A stretch of DNA of 48,165 nt, from NCBI GenBank assembly GCA_002338515.1, contig DDIL01000100.1:1-48165 (forward strand), written 5' to 3'. How positions within the stretch are numbered: position 1 is the first letter of the stretch; the number at the start of each line of letters is the position of its first letter. The notes below the pieces were generated by a model, which ran no database searches, was not told where the DNA came from, and saw nothing but the letters and a program-made list of their open reading frames with translations. The stretch is from Glaciecola sp. UBA1851. Its GTDB lineage: Bacteria > Pseudomonadota > Gammaproteobacteria > Enterobacterales > Alteromonadaceae. Position numbers and translations under genes: made by a program. Of the stretch, positions 35,397 to 44,767 are shown one piece after another.

Positions 35397-36134
35397 CTAG
35401 TGTTGAGAGATTTGATCGAGAATAGAATGAGTTAACTCGCTAGGTATGCACAATTGACTGGCTAACATATTGAGATATTGCTGTGAATGTTGTTCTGATA
35501 AATCTAATGCACTTGCACTAGCAGCATATACTTCAATACCGGTCTGAGCATCTGGCACTTGCGAAACCAAGCTATTTAAATCCAAAGGCTTTCTTAGCTC
35601 ATCAAACAAGGTGGCTTTTTCTTCTAAACTTAAGTCCATCGTTTCAACTTGAGCAAATATTTTTTGCCTTTCTGTTTCATCTATATGACCGTCTGAATAG
35701 GCTGCCGCTATCATGGCTCTCATCAGAAGCATTTGACCCTTTGTGTTGGAATCATCAACTACCTGTTCAAAAGCCTGTTGCTCTATACGAGCGGGCGTAA
35801 AATCAAAACGAGCGGTATTATTGTGGGAAACATTATGCTGAATATTATTTGGGGCACTTTGATAATTATTTGCGCCATAAGTATTGTTTTGTGATGCGTG
35901 ATTGTTGTTTGCTTGCGGATCCATTCCTTGCTGTTTATTGGAATATTGTTGATAAGCTTTCCATGCTAAACCACCTACCGCTGCAAGTGCACCAACCTTC
36001 ATTACTGACTTACCTGTTTTTCTTCCTTTTTTACTTGAAATCATACTCGTTAATCCACCACCGGCAACACCACCCATGAAACCACTTAACGCACCAGATT
36101 TTGATAAACCACCCATTACTTTTTTAAAGTCCAT
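35397..36134 (-). CDS. DUF533 (YebE-like, TerB-like) inner membrane protein
   Basis: The ATG at 36134 has GGAG 7 nt upstream and gives 245 aa; a TTG at 36146 is less likely. The N terminus is Gly/Lys-rich (MGGLSKSGALSGFMGGVAGG) with a hydrophobic segment (VGALAAVGGLAWKAY, about residues 45-62). It continues with an Asn/Gln-rich linker (about 65-110) and a TerB-like helical domain (about 125-240) containing MRAMIAAAYSDGHIDETERQ, where acidic residues could bind metal. YebE-type function is unknown. Confidence 0.87.
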   Translation of the reverse strand: MDFKKVMGGLSKSGALSGFMGGVAGGGLTSMISSKKGRKTGKSVMKVGALAAVGGLAWKAYQQYSNKQQGMDPQANNNHASQNNTYGANNYQSAPNNIQHNVSHNNTARFDFTPARIEQQAFEQVVDDSNTKGQMLLMRAMIAAAYSDGHIDETERQKIFAQVETMDLSLEEKATLFDELRKPLDLNSLVSQVPDAQTGIEVYAASASALDLSEQHSQQYLNMLASQLCIPSELTHSILDQISQH

Positions 36135-36323
36135 TACACACTCCAATCAATCATTAGCCTAACGATTTAGACCTGTAAACACATAAATTAATTATAATCA
36201 TTACGTTGATTTAGAGGTTAATAGCTCATGTTTAGTTCGAATTTTTTTGGCTTTTTAACAATTTAGTAGGGATAAGACACATAAAATATTGATGAACAAG
36301 GTAAACACTTATCATCAACACAT

Positions 36324-36350
36324 AAAAAAGGCCCTATTGAATAGAGCCTT
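36324..36350 (-). terminator. Intrinsic terminator after secF
   Basis: On the minus strand AAGGCTCTAT and ATAGGGCCTT pair over 10 bp (one G-T) with loop TCA, and the last Ts continue into a TTTTTT run (36324-36329). It lies 19 nt past the secF stop and ends the yajC-secD-secF transcript. Confidence 0.85.
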
Positions 36351-36368
36351 GTTTAGGGTGTTTGAACG

Positions 36369-37313
36369 TTATAATGGTTCTAGATCTTCACCTTCTTTTT
36401 CTACTTCTGGTGGCATAAGGTCTTCTTTACTTATACCAAGTGCCAATGCAACTGAACTAGCTATATAAACAGAAGAATAAGTACCTATAACTACGCCGAA
36501 TAGTAGTGCAGTAGCAAACCCATGTATTAATGCGCCGCCTTTAAAAAACAAAGCGAGCAACACTAATATGGTTGTTAAAGAGGTTACTATTGTTCTATTT
36601 AAGGTTTGTGTGAGTGAAATATTGATGATTTCAATAGGGGTGCCTTTTCTTACCTTTCTGAAGTTTTCTCTAATTCGGTCAGAAACAACAATAGTATCGT
36701 TAAGGGAATAACCTATTACGGCAAGTAAAGCAGCTAACACAGTTAAATCGAACTCTAATTGAAGAACAGAAAACAACCCTAGTGTTAAAATTACATCATG
36801 CAACAATGCAGAAACTGAACCTAACGCAAATCTATACTCAAAACGCATTGCCACATAAATTAAGATACAGATTAATGCGACCAGCATCGCTAAGCCACCT
36901 TGTTCTGTAAGCTCTTCACCTATACTAGGCCCTACAAAACTAATACTTTCCATTTGTACGCTTGAGTCTTGGGCCTTCAGTGCCTCAACTACAAAATCGC
37001 CGATTTTCTCTTTAGGTAGGTCATCTCGTATTGCAATTCTAATTAACACATCTTGGCTACTACCAAAGTTTTGCACTATTGCATCAGGGAAATTCGCACC
37101 AGCTAAATCTTGACGAACTTTTTCTAAATTAGCCCCGCTCGGATAGCTCACCTGAATTTCGGTTCCGCCAGTAAAATCTAGCCCCCAATTTAATTGATTA
37201 ACTGCAAGCGAACCAATAGAGCCCAAAATTAATATGGTAGACAGCACCAAAGCAGGGAATCTAAGCTTCATGAAGTCTACAGTTTCTTTAAGTTTCAAGA
37301 TTTGAAATTTCAT
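36369..37313 (-). CDS. secF: Protein translocase subunit SecF
   Basis: SecF works with SecD to use the proton motive force for late steps of protein export. The ATG at 37313 (MKFQILKLKETVDFMKLR) has AAGGAG 7 nt upstream and gives 314 aa; the TTG at 37319 is less likely. Family motifs include GLDFTGGTEIQVSYP in the first periplasmic part and, in the membrane domain, GYSLNDTIVVSDRIREN with the conserved Asp/Arg. Six membrane helices are expected. It follows secD by 11 nt. Confidence 0.97.
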   Translation of the reverse strand: MKFQILKLKETVDFMKLRFPALVLSTILILGSIGSLAVNQLNWGLDFTGGTEIQVSYPSGANLEKVRQDLAGANFPDAIVQNFGSSQDVLIRIAIRDDLPKEKIGDFVVEALKAQDSSVQMESISFVGPSIGEELTEQGGLAMLVALICILIYVAMRFEYRFALGSVSALLHDVILTLGLFSVLQLEFDLTVLAALLAVIGYSLNDTIVVSDRIRENFRKVRKGTPIEIINISLTQTLNRTIVTSLTTILVLLALFFKGGALIHGFATALLFGVVIGTYSSVYIASSVALALGISKEDLMPPEVEKEGEDLEPL

Positions 37314-37324
37314 CTGCAAACTCC

Positions 37325-39169
37325 TTATATGGCTAGCGACTTGACGCGTTTACCGCCCCAAATCAAGTTAACTAAAACGCGTGTCACAATTATTGCAGTG
37401 AACATAGAGGTTATTATTCCTATCATTAACGTGATAGAAAAACCTTTTATTGGGCCGGTTCCTACTGCAAATAAAATCATACCAGCAATAAACGTAGTAA
37501 TGTTTGCATCTAAAATGGTGGAGAATGCATTATCATATCCGAAATGGATAGCTTGTTGAGGACTGCGCCCTTCCCTTATCTCTTCTCTAATCCGCTCAAA
37601 TATTAGTACGTTAGCATCTACTGCCATACCAACCGTTAATACAATACCAGCCATACCGGGAAGCGTTAATGTTGCGCCCGGGATCATTGACATAATACCA
37701 GCAATCATAATGACATTAGTGAGTAGTGCAATATTGGCAACAAAACCAAATGCACGATAATAAACTAACATAAACAACAACACTGCAGCCAAACCATATT
37801 GGATGGCTAACATACCTTGCTTTATGTTTTCTGCCCCTAAACTTGGGCCAACTGTTCTTTCTTCAACAATTTGAATAGGTGCAATAAGTGCACCGGCTCT
37901 TAATAGCAAGCTTAAATCTCGTGCTTCTTTTGGATTATCTATACCTGTAATTCTAAAAGAGTTACCTAAACGAGCTTGAATAGTTGCGACGTTAATCACT
38001 TCTTCTTGCTTCTCGAAAACTAATCTTCCATCAGGTCCTCTTTCATCTGTCGCTTTAAATTCAATAAAGACAGTTGCCATTGGTTTACCAATATTATCTT
38101 TGGTAGCGTTTGACATTTTACTACCGCCTTTAGAATCTAGAGAAATATTGACCTGTGGAAAGCCATTTTCATCAGTGCTGCTATTTGCATCAATAATGTG
38201 GTTACCAGTAAGCATAATATCATTTCGAAGCAGTACTGGCTGACCATTCCTATCGTAAAGTAGCTGGCTACGAGCAGGCACGCGGCCATTGACCGCATCT
38301 CTTACATCACCATTTTGGTCAATAAGTCTAAATTCTAGTGTGGCGGTTGCATTAAGAATCTCTTTCGCTTTTGCTGTATCTTGAATACCAGGTAGTTGAA
38401 CAACTATGCGCTCCCCCCCTTGCTTTTGCACTAATGGCTCGGCAACACCTAACTGATTGACCCTGTTTCTAATAATCGTGATGTTTTGCTTAACCGCGTA
38501 ATCTCTTATTTCAGCTAAACGCGTTTCTGTAAAAAGCGCCCTTAAAGTTAAGTCATCGCGCTCATTAAATTCCATATTACGATAGTTGTTGCGCAAGTAA
38601 AATTGAGCCTTTTCAAGCATTTCTGGTGCTCGGAAGGTAATTTCAATATTGTCGCCCGCTTGCCTTACGGTTCGGTAGTAAATCTTTTCTTCACGTAATT
38701 GAGTTCTAAAGTCACCAATTGCATCTTCAAAAGCTTTATCTATCGCGCTTTTCATATCCACTTCCATTAAGAAGTGAACACCACCACGTAAATCTAAACC
38801 TAACTTCATTGGTGCTGCATTAATCGCTTTTAGCCAGTCGGGCGTATCAGGCGCTAAGTTCATAGCAACAAAATATTCCTCGCCTAACTGCGAATCAAGT
38901 AATTCTCTTGCTTTTAACTGTGTGTCATTATCATTCAATCGAACCAATATACGCTCATCATTATACTCAATACCTTTATATACAATACTGGCAGAATCTA
39001 AGCTCGATTGAATCCCCGGAATAAGTTGCTCTGTGACTGTGGCGTTGCGTCCAGATGAGATTTGAACAGCAGGATCTTCTCCATATATGTTTGGCATGGC
39101 GTAAAGGGCACATAAAGCCATTACGAACACAACCAAAATATACTTCCAAATTGGGGTTTGATTTAACAC
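37325..39169 (-). CDS. secD: Protein translocase subunit SecD
   Basis: The 614-aa SecD (E. coli 615) has an N-terminal membrane helix (about residues 8-26), a large periplasmic P1 domain (about 30-440, with LGLDLRGGVHFLMEVD and RNRVNQLGVAEP) and five C-terminal membrane helices with GMAVDANVLIFERIREE, which carries the conserved Asp thought to act in proton use. It lies between yajC and secF. Confidence 0.98.
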   Translation of the reverse strand: MLNQTPIWKYILVVFVMALCALYAMPNIYGEDPAVQISSGRNATVTEQLIPGIQSSLDSASIVYKGIEYNDERILVRLNDNDTQLKARELLDSQLGEEYFVAMNLAPDTPDWLKAINAAPMKLGLDLRGGVHFLMEVDMKSAIDKAFEDAIGDFRTQLREEKIYYRTVRQAGDNIEITFRAPEMLEKAQFYLRNNYRNMEFNERDDLTLRALFTETRLAEIRDYAVKQNITIIRNRVNQLGVAEPLVQKQGGERIVVQLPGIQDTAKAKEILNATATLEFRLIDQNGDVRDAVNGRVPARSQLLYDRNGQPVLLRNDIMLTGNHIIDANSSTDENGFPQVNISLDSKGGSKMSNATKDNIGKPMATVFIEFKATDERGPDGRLVFEKQEEVINVATIQARLGNSFRITGIDNPKEARDLSLLLRAGALIAPIQIVEERTVGPSLGAENIKQGMLAIQYGLAAVLLFMLVYYRAFGFVANIALLTNVIMIAGIMSMIPGATLTLPGMAGIVLTVGMAVDANVLIFERIREEIREGRSPQQAIHFGYDNAFSTILDANITTFIAGMILFAVGTGPIKGFSITLMIGIITSMFTAIIVTRVLVNLIWGGKRVKSLAI

Positions 39170-39197
39170 AGTTACTTCCTAAAATTTTTTAAAGCGT

Positions 39198-39228
39198 ATA
39201 AAAATAATGCTCGAGCCTAAGCCCGAGC
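39198..39228 (-). terminator. Hairpin between yajC and secD
   Basis: GCTCGGGC and GCTCGAGC (39209-39228 on the minus strand) pair over 8 bp with loop TTAG and are followed by ATTATTTTTAT. It lies in the 85-nt gap of an operon, so partial termination that lowers SecD/SecF relative to YajC is the likeliest role. Confidence 0.42.
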
Positions 39229-39254
39229 AAAACTAGCTATGAGAAACCAATCAA

Positions 39255-39593
39255 TTAAATTGATTTCATTGTACCTTTTGGCAACACTGCACTAACAGCA
39301 TTTTTCTGAACAACTATAAGATTAGTTTCGTTTAACGAAATTTCAATGAAGTCTTTTTCTTCAGTGACTTTCGTTACCTTACCAACTATTCCGCCCTGAG
39401 TGAGTATTTCATCACCTTTACTAATTGATGCAATTAAGGATTTGTGCTCTTTTACTCTTTTAGCTTGTGGGCGATAAAGTAGAAAGTAAAAAATTAAACC
39501 GAATACAGCCAGCATAATTAGCATTTCAAAACCAGGCCCTTCTTGACCACCGGCTGCAGTTTGAGCGTGTGCTGTAGATATAAAAAAGCTCAT
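39255..39593 (-). CDS. yajC: Preprotein translocase accessory subunit YajC
   Basis: YajC is a small single-span inner-membrane protein of the holotranslocon with SecDF. The 112-aa protein has a short N-terminal segment, one helix (about residues 24-41, LIMLAVFGLIFYFLLY followed by RPQAKR) and a cytosolic beta domain with GDEILTQGGIVGKVTKV. The N-terminal stretch FFISTAHAQTAAG resembles a cleavable signal, as in several proteobacterial YajC sequences. GGAAAC lies upstream of the ATG. Confidence 0.96.
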   Translation of the reverse strand: MSFFISTAHAQTAAGGQEGPGFEMLIMLAVFGLIFYFLLYRPQAKRVKEHKSLIASISKGDEILTQGGIVGKVTKVTEEKDFIEISLNETNLIVVQKNAVSAVLPKGTMKSI

Positions 39594-39761
39594 TGTAAGT
39601 TTCCTTTGTTTTTCAAATTAATATTATTTTTAAAAGATAATACTTTTGTTGTTGTAATAAGTCTAAATGTTAATTGTTATGTTAAAGCGTTATCAACTTC
39701 GTTTTTACGTTTTTCAAAAGGCCTCATTCTAACTTTATAAATAGTAGAAGTGAGTACTTAG

Positions 39762-40874
39762 TTACAAGCTAGGCACTTCCAATCCTTTTTGTGCATAAAA
39801 CTCTTTAACAAAATCTTCTAATTTGTTGTGACTGATTGCTTCACGCAAGCCTTCCATCACTAATTGATAATATCTTAAATTATGTATAGTGTTTAACCTT
39901 GCTCCAAGTATTTCGTTACACTTGTCTAAGTGATGTAGATATGACCTAGAATAATTTTTACAAGTGTAACAATCACATTTTTCATCTAAAGGAGATGTGT
40001 CTGTTTTGTGTTTCGCGTTTCTTATTTTAATCACGCCCTCTGTCACAAATAAATGCCCGTTGCGAGCATTTCTTGTGGGCATCACACAATCGAACATGTC
40101 TATACCGCGTCTAACTGACTCAACCAAATCTTCAGGCTTTCCAACGCCCATTAAATATCGTGGTTTTTCTTTTGGGATTTTGGGAGCGGTATGTTTAACA
40201 ATTCTCATCATGTCAGGCTTTGGCTCTCCTACCGACAATCCACCTATAGCGTAACCATCAAAATCGATATCAAGTAAGCCTTCAAGCGATTCATCTCGCA
40301 AACTTTCGTACATTCCACCTTGAATAATGCCGAAAAGAGCTGATTCACTATCACCGTGCGCTTCTTTGCTGCGTTTTGCCCAGCGAAGCGATAGCTCCAT
40401 AGACACTTTCGCTTGCTCTTCTGTGGCAGGAAATGGCGTACACTCATCAAAGATCATAACAATATCTGAGCCAAGCTCTCGCTGAACTTGCATAGAGCGT
40501 TCTGGGGTAAGGAGTATTTTCTCACCGTTTATAGGCGAGCGAAAGGTGACGCCTTCTTCATTGATTTTACTCATGGCACCCAGTGAAAACACCTGAAAAC
40601 CACCTGAGTCAGTTAATATTGGTTTATCCCAATGCATGAAGTCATGAAGGTCACCATGACTTTGGATGATTTCTGTACCAGGGCGCAGCATTAGATGGAA
40701 AGTATTACCCAAGCAGATATGCGCACCAGTATCTGCTAGTTCCTCTGGCGTCATCCCTTTAACGGTTCCATAAGTGCCTACAGGCATAAAAGCTGGCGTT
40801 TCAACTACGCCACGCTCAAATACTAACTGACCTCGACGCGCCAATCCGTCGGTATTGAGTAAATTAAACTTCAT
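39762..40874 (-). CDS. tgt: Queuine tRNA-ribosyltransferase (TGT)
   Basis: Tgt swaps guanine 34 of GUN tRNAs for preQ1 in queuosine synthesis. The 370-aa protein (E. coli 375) has the catalytic Asp in LTDSGGFQVFSLG, the second active-site segment GGLSVGEP with PRYLMGVGKPEDL, and the zinc site CDCYTCKNYSRSYLHHL. The ATG is at 40874. It precedes yajC in the conserved order. Its usual upstream partner queA is almost 4 kb away because a catalase-like and a peptidase gene lie between them. Confidence 0.97.
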   Translation of the reverse strand: MKFNLLNTDGLARRGQLVFERGVVETPAFMPVGTYGTVKGMTPEELADTGAHICLGNTFHLMLRPGTEIIQSHGDLHDFMHWDKPILTDSGGFQVFSLGAMSKINEEGVTFRSPINGEKILLTPERSMQVQRELGSDIVMIFDECTPFPATEEQAKVSMELSLRWAKRSKEAHGDSESALFGIIQGGMYESLRDESLEGLLDIDFDGYAIGGLSVGEPKPDMMRIVKHTAPKIPKEKPRYLMGVGKPEDLVESVRRGIDMFDCVMPTRNARNGHLFVTEGVIKIRNAKHKTDTSPLDEKCDCYTCKNYSRSYLHHLDKCNEILGARLNTIHNLRYYQLVMEGLREAISHNKLEDFVKEFYAQKGLEVPSL

Positions 40875-40971
40875 CTAATTCTACTGGTTATTAAATTGGC
40901 GCGGAGTATAGCAAACTTGATACCTAAAGTACCAGTGCGCCCTCCCAGTAAAATTAGTCTAATAAAATTCG

Positions 40972-42105
40972 TTATTGGTTCGTCATTCGTTTACCAAAAG
41001 AAATACCATATGCAGGCGAACGCATTCTTAAAACAGGATCGTCACTTGGGCTAAAACCTTTTGACATGACATTTGGATCGAAATTAATGGGGTTGCAGCT
41101 TTCTGAACCAACAGAGTCGATAACAACTTTGCCCAAAGTGACTTTCTCTCTATCGCTTGGCCATTGTTGTGACGGGTCAATATTAGTATCTTCATCTTTA
41201 CCAATATTGGCTATAAGTGTAAAACTTACCTCAGTTTCAGGATTTGAAACTTGCTCTTTTAATTTATCGGCTAAAAATTCAGAACTCATACTGGCCGCTT
41301 GTTCTTTGCTAAGCCCTTTATTGCCCAAGTTCGGCTGTAACTCCCATCGAAACTTTAATTGTTCATTCGCATAATTTGTATAAAAGAATGTATGCAAACC
41401 AAAATAAGGAGTATTAGCAAAACTAACTGGAGCGGGAGTGGTTTGTGACCATCTAGCATTTGCACGTGTACTCGGGTTTACCATGATATAAGCACCGGTT
41501 TTACGTGGGTCGGGTTTTCCACTAGCATCTGGTAAAAATGTTTTTAATAACCCAAAGAAGGTTTCAGGATCTTTACCAGCAAATACTGGGGCGCTATTGC
41601 CGGTAAAGTTATGTTTAGCACCTGAAGGTAACGTAATTTGAATACCCGTTCCTCTTACCCCTGGGACTCGCTCATCAGCATTTGGATTACCACCACCTAA
41701 AGAGTATCGAATGGTTACGGGAAAAGACTCATCTGACAACAACTCAGAATCATTAAAGTAGGCTGCATTCTGGTTTGGCAAAAATTTCCCAGCGGCACAC
41801 ACACCTTTAGCATGTGCTTTTCTAAATCCAGGATAAGCACCACTAAGTTTCTCAAATATTTCAATAAAGTCTGCTGCAGTGACATTTTCAGGTGGGGTGG
41901 TATCCTCTTTTGAGGCCATTTTTGCCATTGTATTTCTAACTTTCATGGTAGTTTCTTGGCTTGTGTCAGCATTCACAGAATAACTGGTCATGCCTAGTGA
42001 GGTAATTAATGTTGAAAGCGTTAATACAACTTTTATTTTGGCTAACAGCAACATTCTGTTTGTTTGAAATTTTTGAACTAAGTTGTCTTTTTTATTTTTA
42101 TTCAT
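40972..42105 (-). CDS. Secreted catalase-family peroxidase (SrpA-like)
   Basis: This 377-aa protein is a short, single-domain member of the heme catalase superfamily of the SrpA type, which usually acts as a peroxidase. A long N-terminal signal (hydrophobic about residues 20-45, VVLTLSTLITSLGMTSYSVNA) sends it to the periplasm. The distal His is in GFRKAHAKGVCAAG, the conserved core includes FPVTIRYSLGGGNP and RGTGIQI, and the proximal heme Tyr is in RMRSPAYGISFGKR. It reads toward tgt, with its own promoter expected in 42106-42170. Confidence 0.92.
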   Translation of the reverse strand: MNKNKKDNLVQKFQTNRMLLLAKIKVVLTLSTLITSLGMTSYSVNADTSQETTMKVRNTMAKMASKEDTTPPENVTAADFIEIFEKLSGAYPGFRKAHAKGVCAAGKFLPNQNAAYFNDSELLSDESFPVTIRYSLGGGNPNADERVPGVRGTGIQITLPSGAKHNFTGNSAPVFAGKDPETFFGLLKTFLPDASGKPDPRKTGAYIMVNPSTRANARWSQTTPAPVSFANTPYFGLHTFFYTNYANEQLKFRWELQPNLGNKGLSKEQAASMSSEFLADKLKEQVSNPETEVSFTLIANIGKDEDTNIDPSQQWPSDREKVTLGKVVIDSVGSESCNPINFDPNVMSKGFSPSDDPVLRMRSPAYGISFGKRMTNQ

Positions 42106-42170
42106 GTAGTGACCTTTATCGGTAATCAGTTGATATTAAATCTATTCGTATTCAGAGTCGTTATTAATAT

Positions 42171-42366
42171 AACCTCAGTTCGGGATAAGCAAATGTGCAA
42201 CACTATGAAAAGTATGCAAAATTCCAATATCATAATTCTGTGGCGATATTAGAGTGAAGAACAAGGCGGCAAAGTCAAGTAATAGTCATTCTATTGCTGA
42301 CTTTGGCAACGCAGTTATTCGCTCTAATAGCGCTACTGAGCGCTTTGCTTATCCCGAACTGAGGTT
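42171..42366. mobile_element. MITE-like element, 196 bp
   Basis: Perfect 23-bp terminal inverted repeats start AACCTCAGTTCGGGATAAGC at 42171-42193 and end TATCCCGAACTGAGGTT at 42344-42366. Both ends are flanked by the direct repeat AATAT (42166-42170 and 42367-42371), a likely target-site duplication. The interior (42243-42333) folds into a long imperfect hairpin: TATTAGAG/CTCTAATA, AAAGTCA/TGACTTT and AATAG/CTATT around loop TCATT. It has no coding capacity, so it must have been moved by a transposase elsewhere. I recall similar sequences between genes of Alteromonadales, but could not check that. Confidence 0.82.
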
Positions 42367-42459
42367 AATATAGCGTCAATAGACATATTTTTACTTAAAT
42401 TATTTAACACTACTACTTACTGAAATGTCTTGCACTTTGATAAAGCAAGTAATAGTAAA

Positions 42460-42487
42460 ATTTCTTATGTGACATTTCTTATGTGAC
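42460..42487. repeat. Tandem 14-bp repeat ATTTCTTATGTGAC x2
   Basis: Two perfect adjacent copies (42460-42473, 42474-42487) lie about 270 nt upstream of the S9 peptidase start. A tandem operator or a replication slip are both possible. Confidence 0.6.
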
Positions 42488-42756
42488 TAAGTTACTAGGC
42501 TTCATGCTCTATTGCCAATCACTCTGATTGTAGACTATTCATTTGTAATGTGAATGAGTACTCAGACTAATTCTTTATACAATGTCAGGGCCTGTAGATG
42601 TTAGGGGTCACAATATCTATACAGTTGAGTGCTTGGCACCGACTAAAATTTCAAAAATGAATCTATAAATATCTTAAATTTTCTGATAGCTTATTGTTGT
42701 TGGGATGCTTATATCCTCAAAAGTACATTCGCCTTATGAATTATCAAGGAAGAAAA

Positions 42757-44736
42757 ATGACAAAACTTTATATATTTTTAATTGTTTTAGCCCTCAGTTT
42801 TACCCCCCTTACAAATGCTTATAGCAAAGAATTACCCTTAGAGCACTTCATCAAAGAAGGAGATTATTTAGATATGCAACTGTCGCCTGATGGTAAGCAT
42901 ATTGCTGCACGAGTTAACGCAAATGGTGAAGTTAACCTATTGTTTTTAGACACTGCAACCATGAAAGTGGTAGGCGGAGTGCGTCCACAAAATAATGATG
43001 ATATTCACTCTGTGCAATGGGTAAGTAGTGAGCGTGTTGTTTATCAGTATGCCGAAAAAACCCACCGTTTGGATACACCAACGGCAACCGGTGAATTGTT
43101 CGCTACTGATATTGATGGATCGAAGCACGAAATGATTTTTGGTTACAGGGCTGGTGAAAAACAAACAGGTTCAAGAATAGAGAAAAAACAGGCAACCGCA
43201 GCGTCTGCAGACATCATAAGTATGTTTGAAGATGACGACAAGTATATATTAATCACTGAATATCCATGGACACTAAAAGGAAACACATACTATGACCTAC
43301 GCGATAGTTTACCTGTCATATCACGTATAAATATCCTTAGTGGAAGAAAAAGACAGATTGAAAAAGTCCCTTTCCCGGGAGCTAAAGTTTTTGCTACTGC
43401 AAAAGGTGATGTGCTTTACGCTAAATGGATCGGCAGAGATAGCTATACCAAAGCAGCATATCGAGCAAGTAATGACGCTGAATGGATTATTTTGGAAGGT
43501 GAAGACGCAAATTATATACCTGCGGGGTTAAGTAAAGATGGCAGCAAGGTATATTTGCGGGCACATGTTGGTGAAAAAGCATTCAGCAATTTATTCGAAC
43601 TAGATGTTAAAACAGGTAACAGACGGCCTTTGTTCGATGATTTAAATGCTGATATTGAATATGTGAATTATGACCCGGCATCCGATATGCCTGCGGTGGG
43701 TATTTCATACCCGGGTAAAACGCAATATCATTATTTAGAAGAATCTAACCGAACGGCCAAATATCATAAAGCGTTAATGGGTGCGTTTGGTGGGCAAGAC
43801 TTAAGTATTGTTAGCCAAAGTGACAATGGCAAATTGTTGCTGGTAAGAGTGTCTAGCAGTGTTAACCCAGGCGAATACTACATTTTTGATACTGTAACTA
43901 ATGGCGCTAACTTTTTATGGGCGAATAGGTCTTGGATGGACCCAGCTGACATGAACCCTAAACAACCCATCGCATTCAATAGTTCCGACGGCAAAGAAAT
44001 TTATGGCTTCTTAACCTTACCTAAAACAGCATCAGATGAAAATAAAGCGCCATTGGTAGTATATATACATGGTGGTCCACACTCTCGTGACCATAATGGC
44101 TTCGATTCGTCAGTGCAATTATTGGCAAACAGAGGTTATGCTGTTCTTCAAGTGAACTTTAGAGGCAGCGAAGGTCACGGCCTAGTATACGAACATGCAG
44201 GATATAAAGAATGGGGTGGAAAGATGATTCAAGACATTCTTGATGGTACCCAATATGCGGTGAGCAATTATCCTATTGATAGCAATAAAATGTGCACGTA
44301 TGGCGCCAGTTATGGTGGCTACGCAGCACTCATGTCAGTTGCAAGAGCCACTGATATGTTTAAATGTGCAATCGGTTATGTGGGAGTTTACGATTTAAAC
44401 CTGATGTATACCGATGGTAATGTGTCACAAAAATTGTTTTTCGGTAGAGCTTATTTAGAAAAAACTATTGGCACAGATAAAGCCCAGTTAGACGATTTTT
44501 CACCAGTAAATTATGCAAGCGCTATAAAAGCGAACGTTATGCTGATCCACGGTGAGAAAGATACCCAAGTCCCGGTAATACATTCAGAACGTATGCTAGA
44601 GAAGTTTAAGCAAGCGGGTAAAGAAGTACCTTACCTGAATTTCACTAACAGTGGTCATGGAGTAGGAGACGAAGAAGGTCGTCAGCAGTTATATACCGCT
44701 ATTTTAGAATTTCTTGATGAAAATATAGCTAAGTAA
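42757..44736 (+). CDS. Secreted S9-family (prolyl oligopeptidase / acylaminoacyl-peptidase-like) peptidase
   Basis: The ATG at 42757 has AAGGA about 7 nt upstream and begins a clear signal peptide (MTKLYIFLIVLALSF, cleavage near NAYS), giving 659 aa; the longer frame from 42694 would bury it. The N-terminal half is a beta-propeller (LSPDGKHIAARV, SKDGSKVYLRAH). The C-terminal alpha/beta hydrolase has the oxyanion segment VVYIHGGPHSRD, nucleophile Ser in TYGASYGGYAALM, Asp in HGEKDTQVPV and His in NSGHGVGDEE. It should cleave short peptides in the periplasm. It is divergent from the catalase gene. Confidence 0.94.
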   Translation: MTKLYIFLIVLALSFTPLTNAYSKELPLEHFIKEGDYLDMQLSPDGKHIAARVNANGEVNLLFLDTATMKVVGGVRPQNNDDIHSVQWVSSERVVYQYAEKTHRLDTPTATGELFATDIDGSKHEMIFGYRAGEKQTGSRIEKKQATAASADIISMFEDDDKYILITEYPWTLKGNTYYDLRDSLPVISRINILSGRKRQIEKVPFPGAKVFATAKGDVLYAKWIGRDSYTKAAYRASNDAEWIILEGEDANYIPAGLSKDGSKVYLRAHVGEKAFSNLFELDVKTGNRRPLFDDLNADIEYVNYDPASDMPAVGISYPGKTQYHYLEESNRTAKYHKALMGAFGGQDLSIVSQSDNGKLLLVRVSSSVNPGEYYIFDTVTNGANFLWANRSWMDPADMNPKQPIAFNSSDGKEIYGFLTLPKTASDENKAPLVVYIHGGPHSRDHNGFDSSVQLLANRGYAVLQVNFRGSEGHGLVYEHAGYKEWGGKMIQDILDGTQYAVSNYPIDSNKMCTYGASYGGYAALMSVARATDMFKCAIGYVGVYDLNLMYTDGNVSQKLFFGRAYLEKTIGTDKAQLDDFSPVNYASAIKANVMLIHGEKDTQVPVIHSERMLEKFKQAGKEVPYLNFTNSGHGVGDEEGRQQLYTAILEFLDENIAK

Positions 44737-44751
44737 TTCTTAGCTATATTT
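44721..44751. terminator. 13-bp hairpin spanning the S9 peptidase stop codon
   Basis: AAATATAGCTAAG (44721-44733) pairs perfectly with CTTAGCTATATTT (44739-44751), and the TAA stop lies in the 5-nt loop. It sits between convergent ends (queA stops at 44768) and could end transcription both ways, although T runs are short. Confidence 0.5.
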
Positions 44752-44767
44752 GCAAACAAATTATGCG

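Larger units (their letters stand above)
42106..42756. other. Large intergenic region between the catalase and S9 peptidase genes
   Basis: These 651 nt hold the MITE-like element (42171-42366) and, after it, about 390 nt without a recognisable gene. A tandem 14-bp repeat (ATTTCTTATGTGAC, 42460-42473 and 42474-42487) lies in the second part. The two flanking genes are divergent, so both promoters should be here; none is clear enough to mark. Confidence 0.6.
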
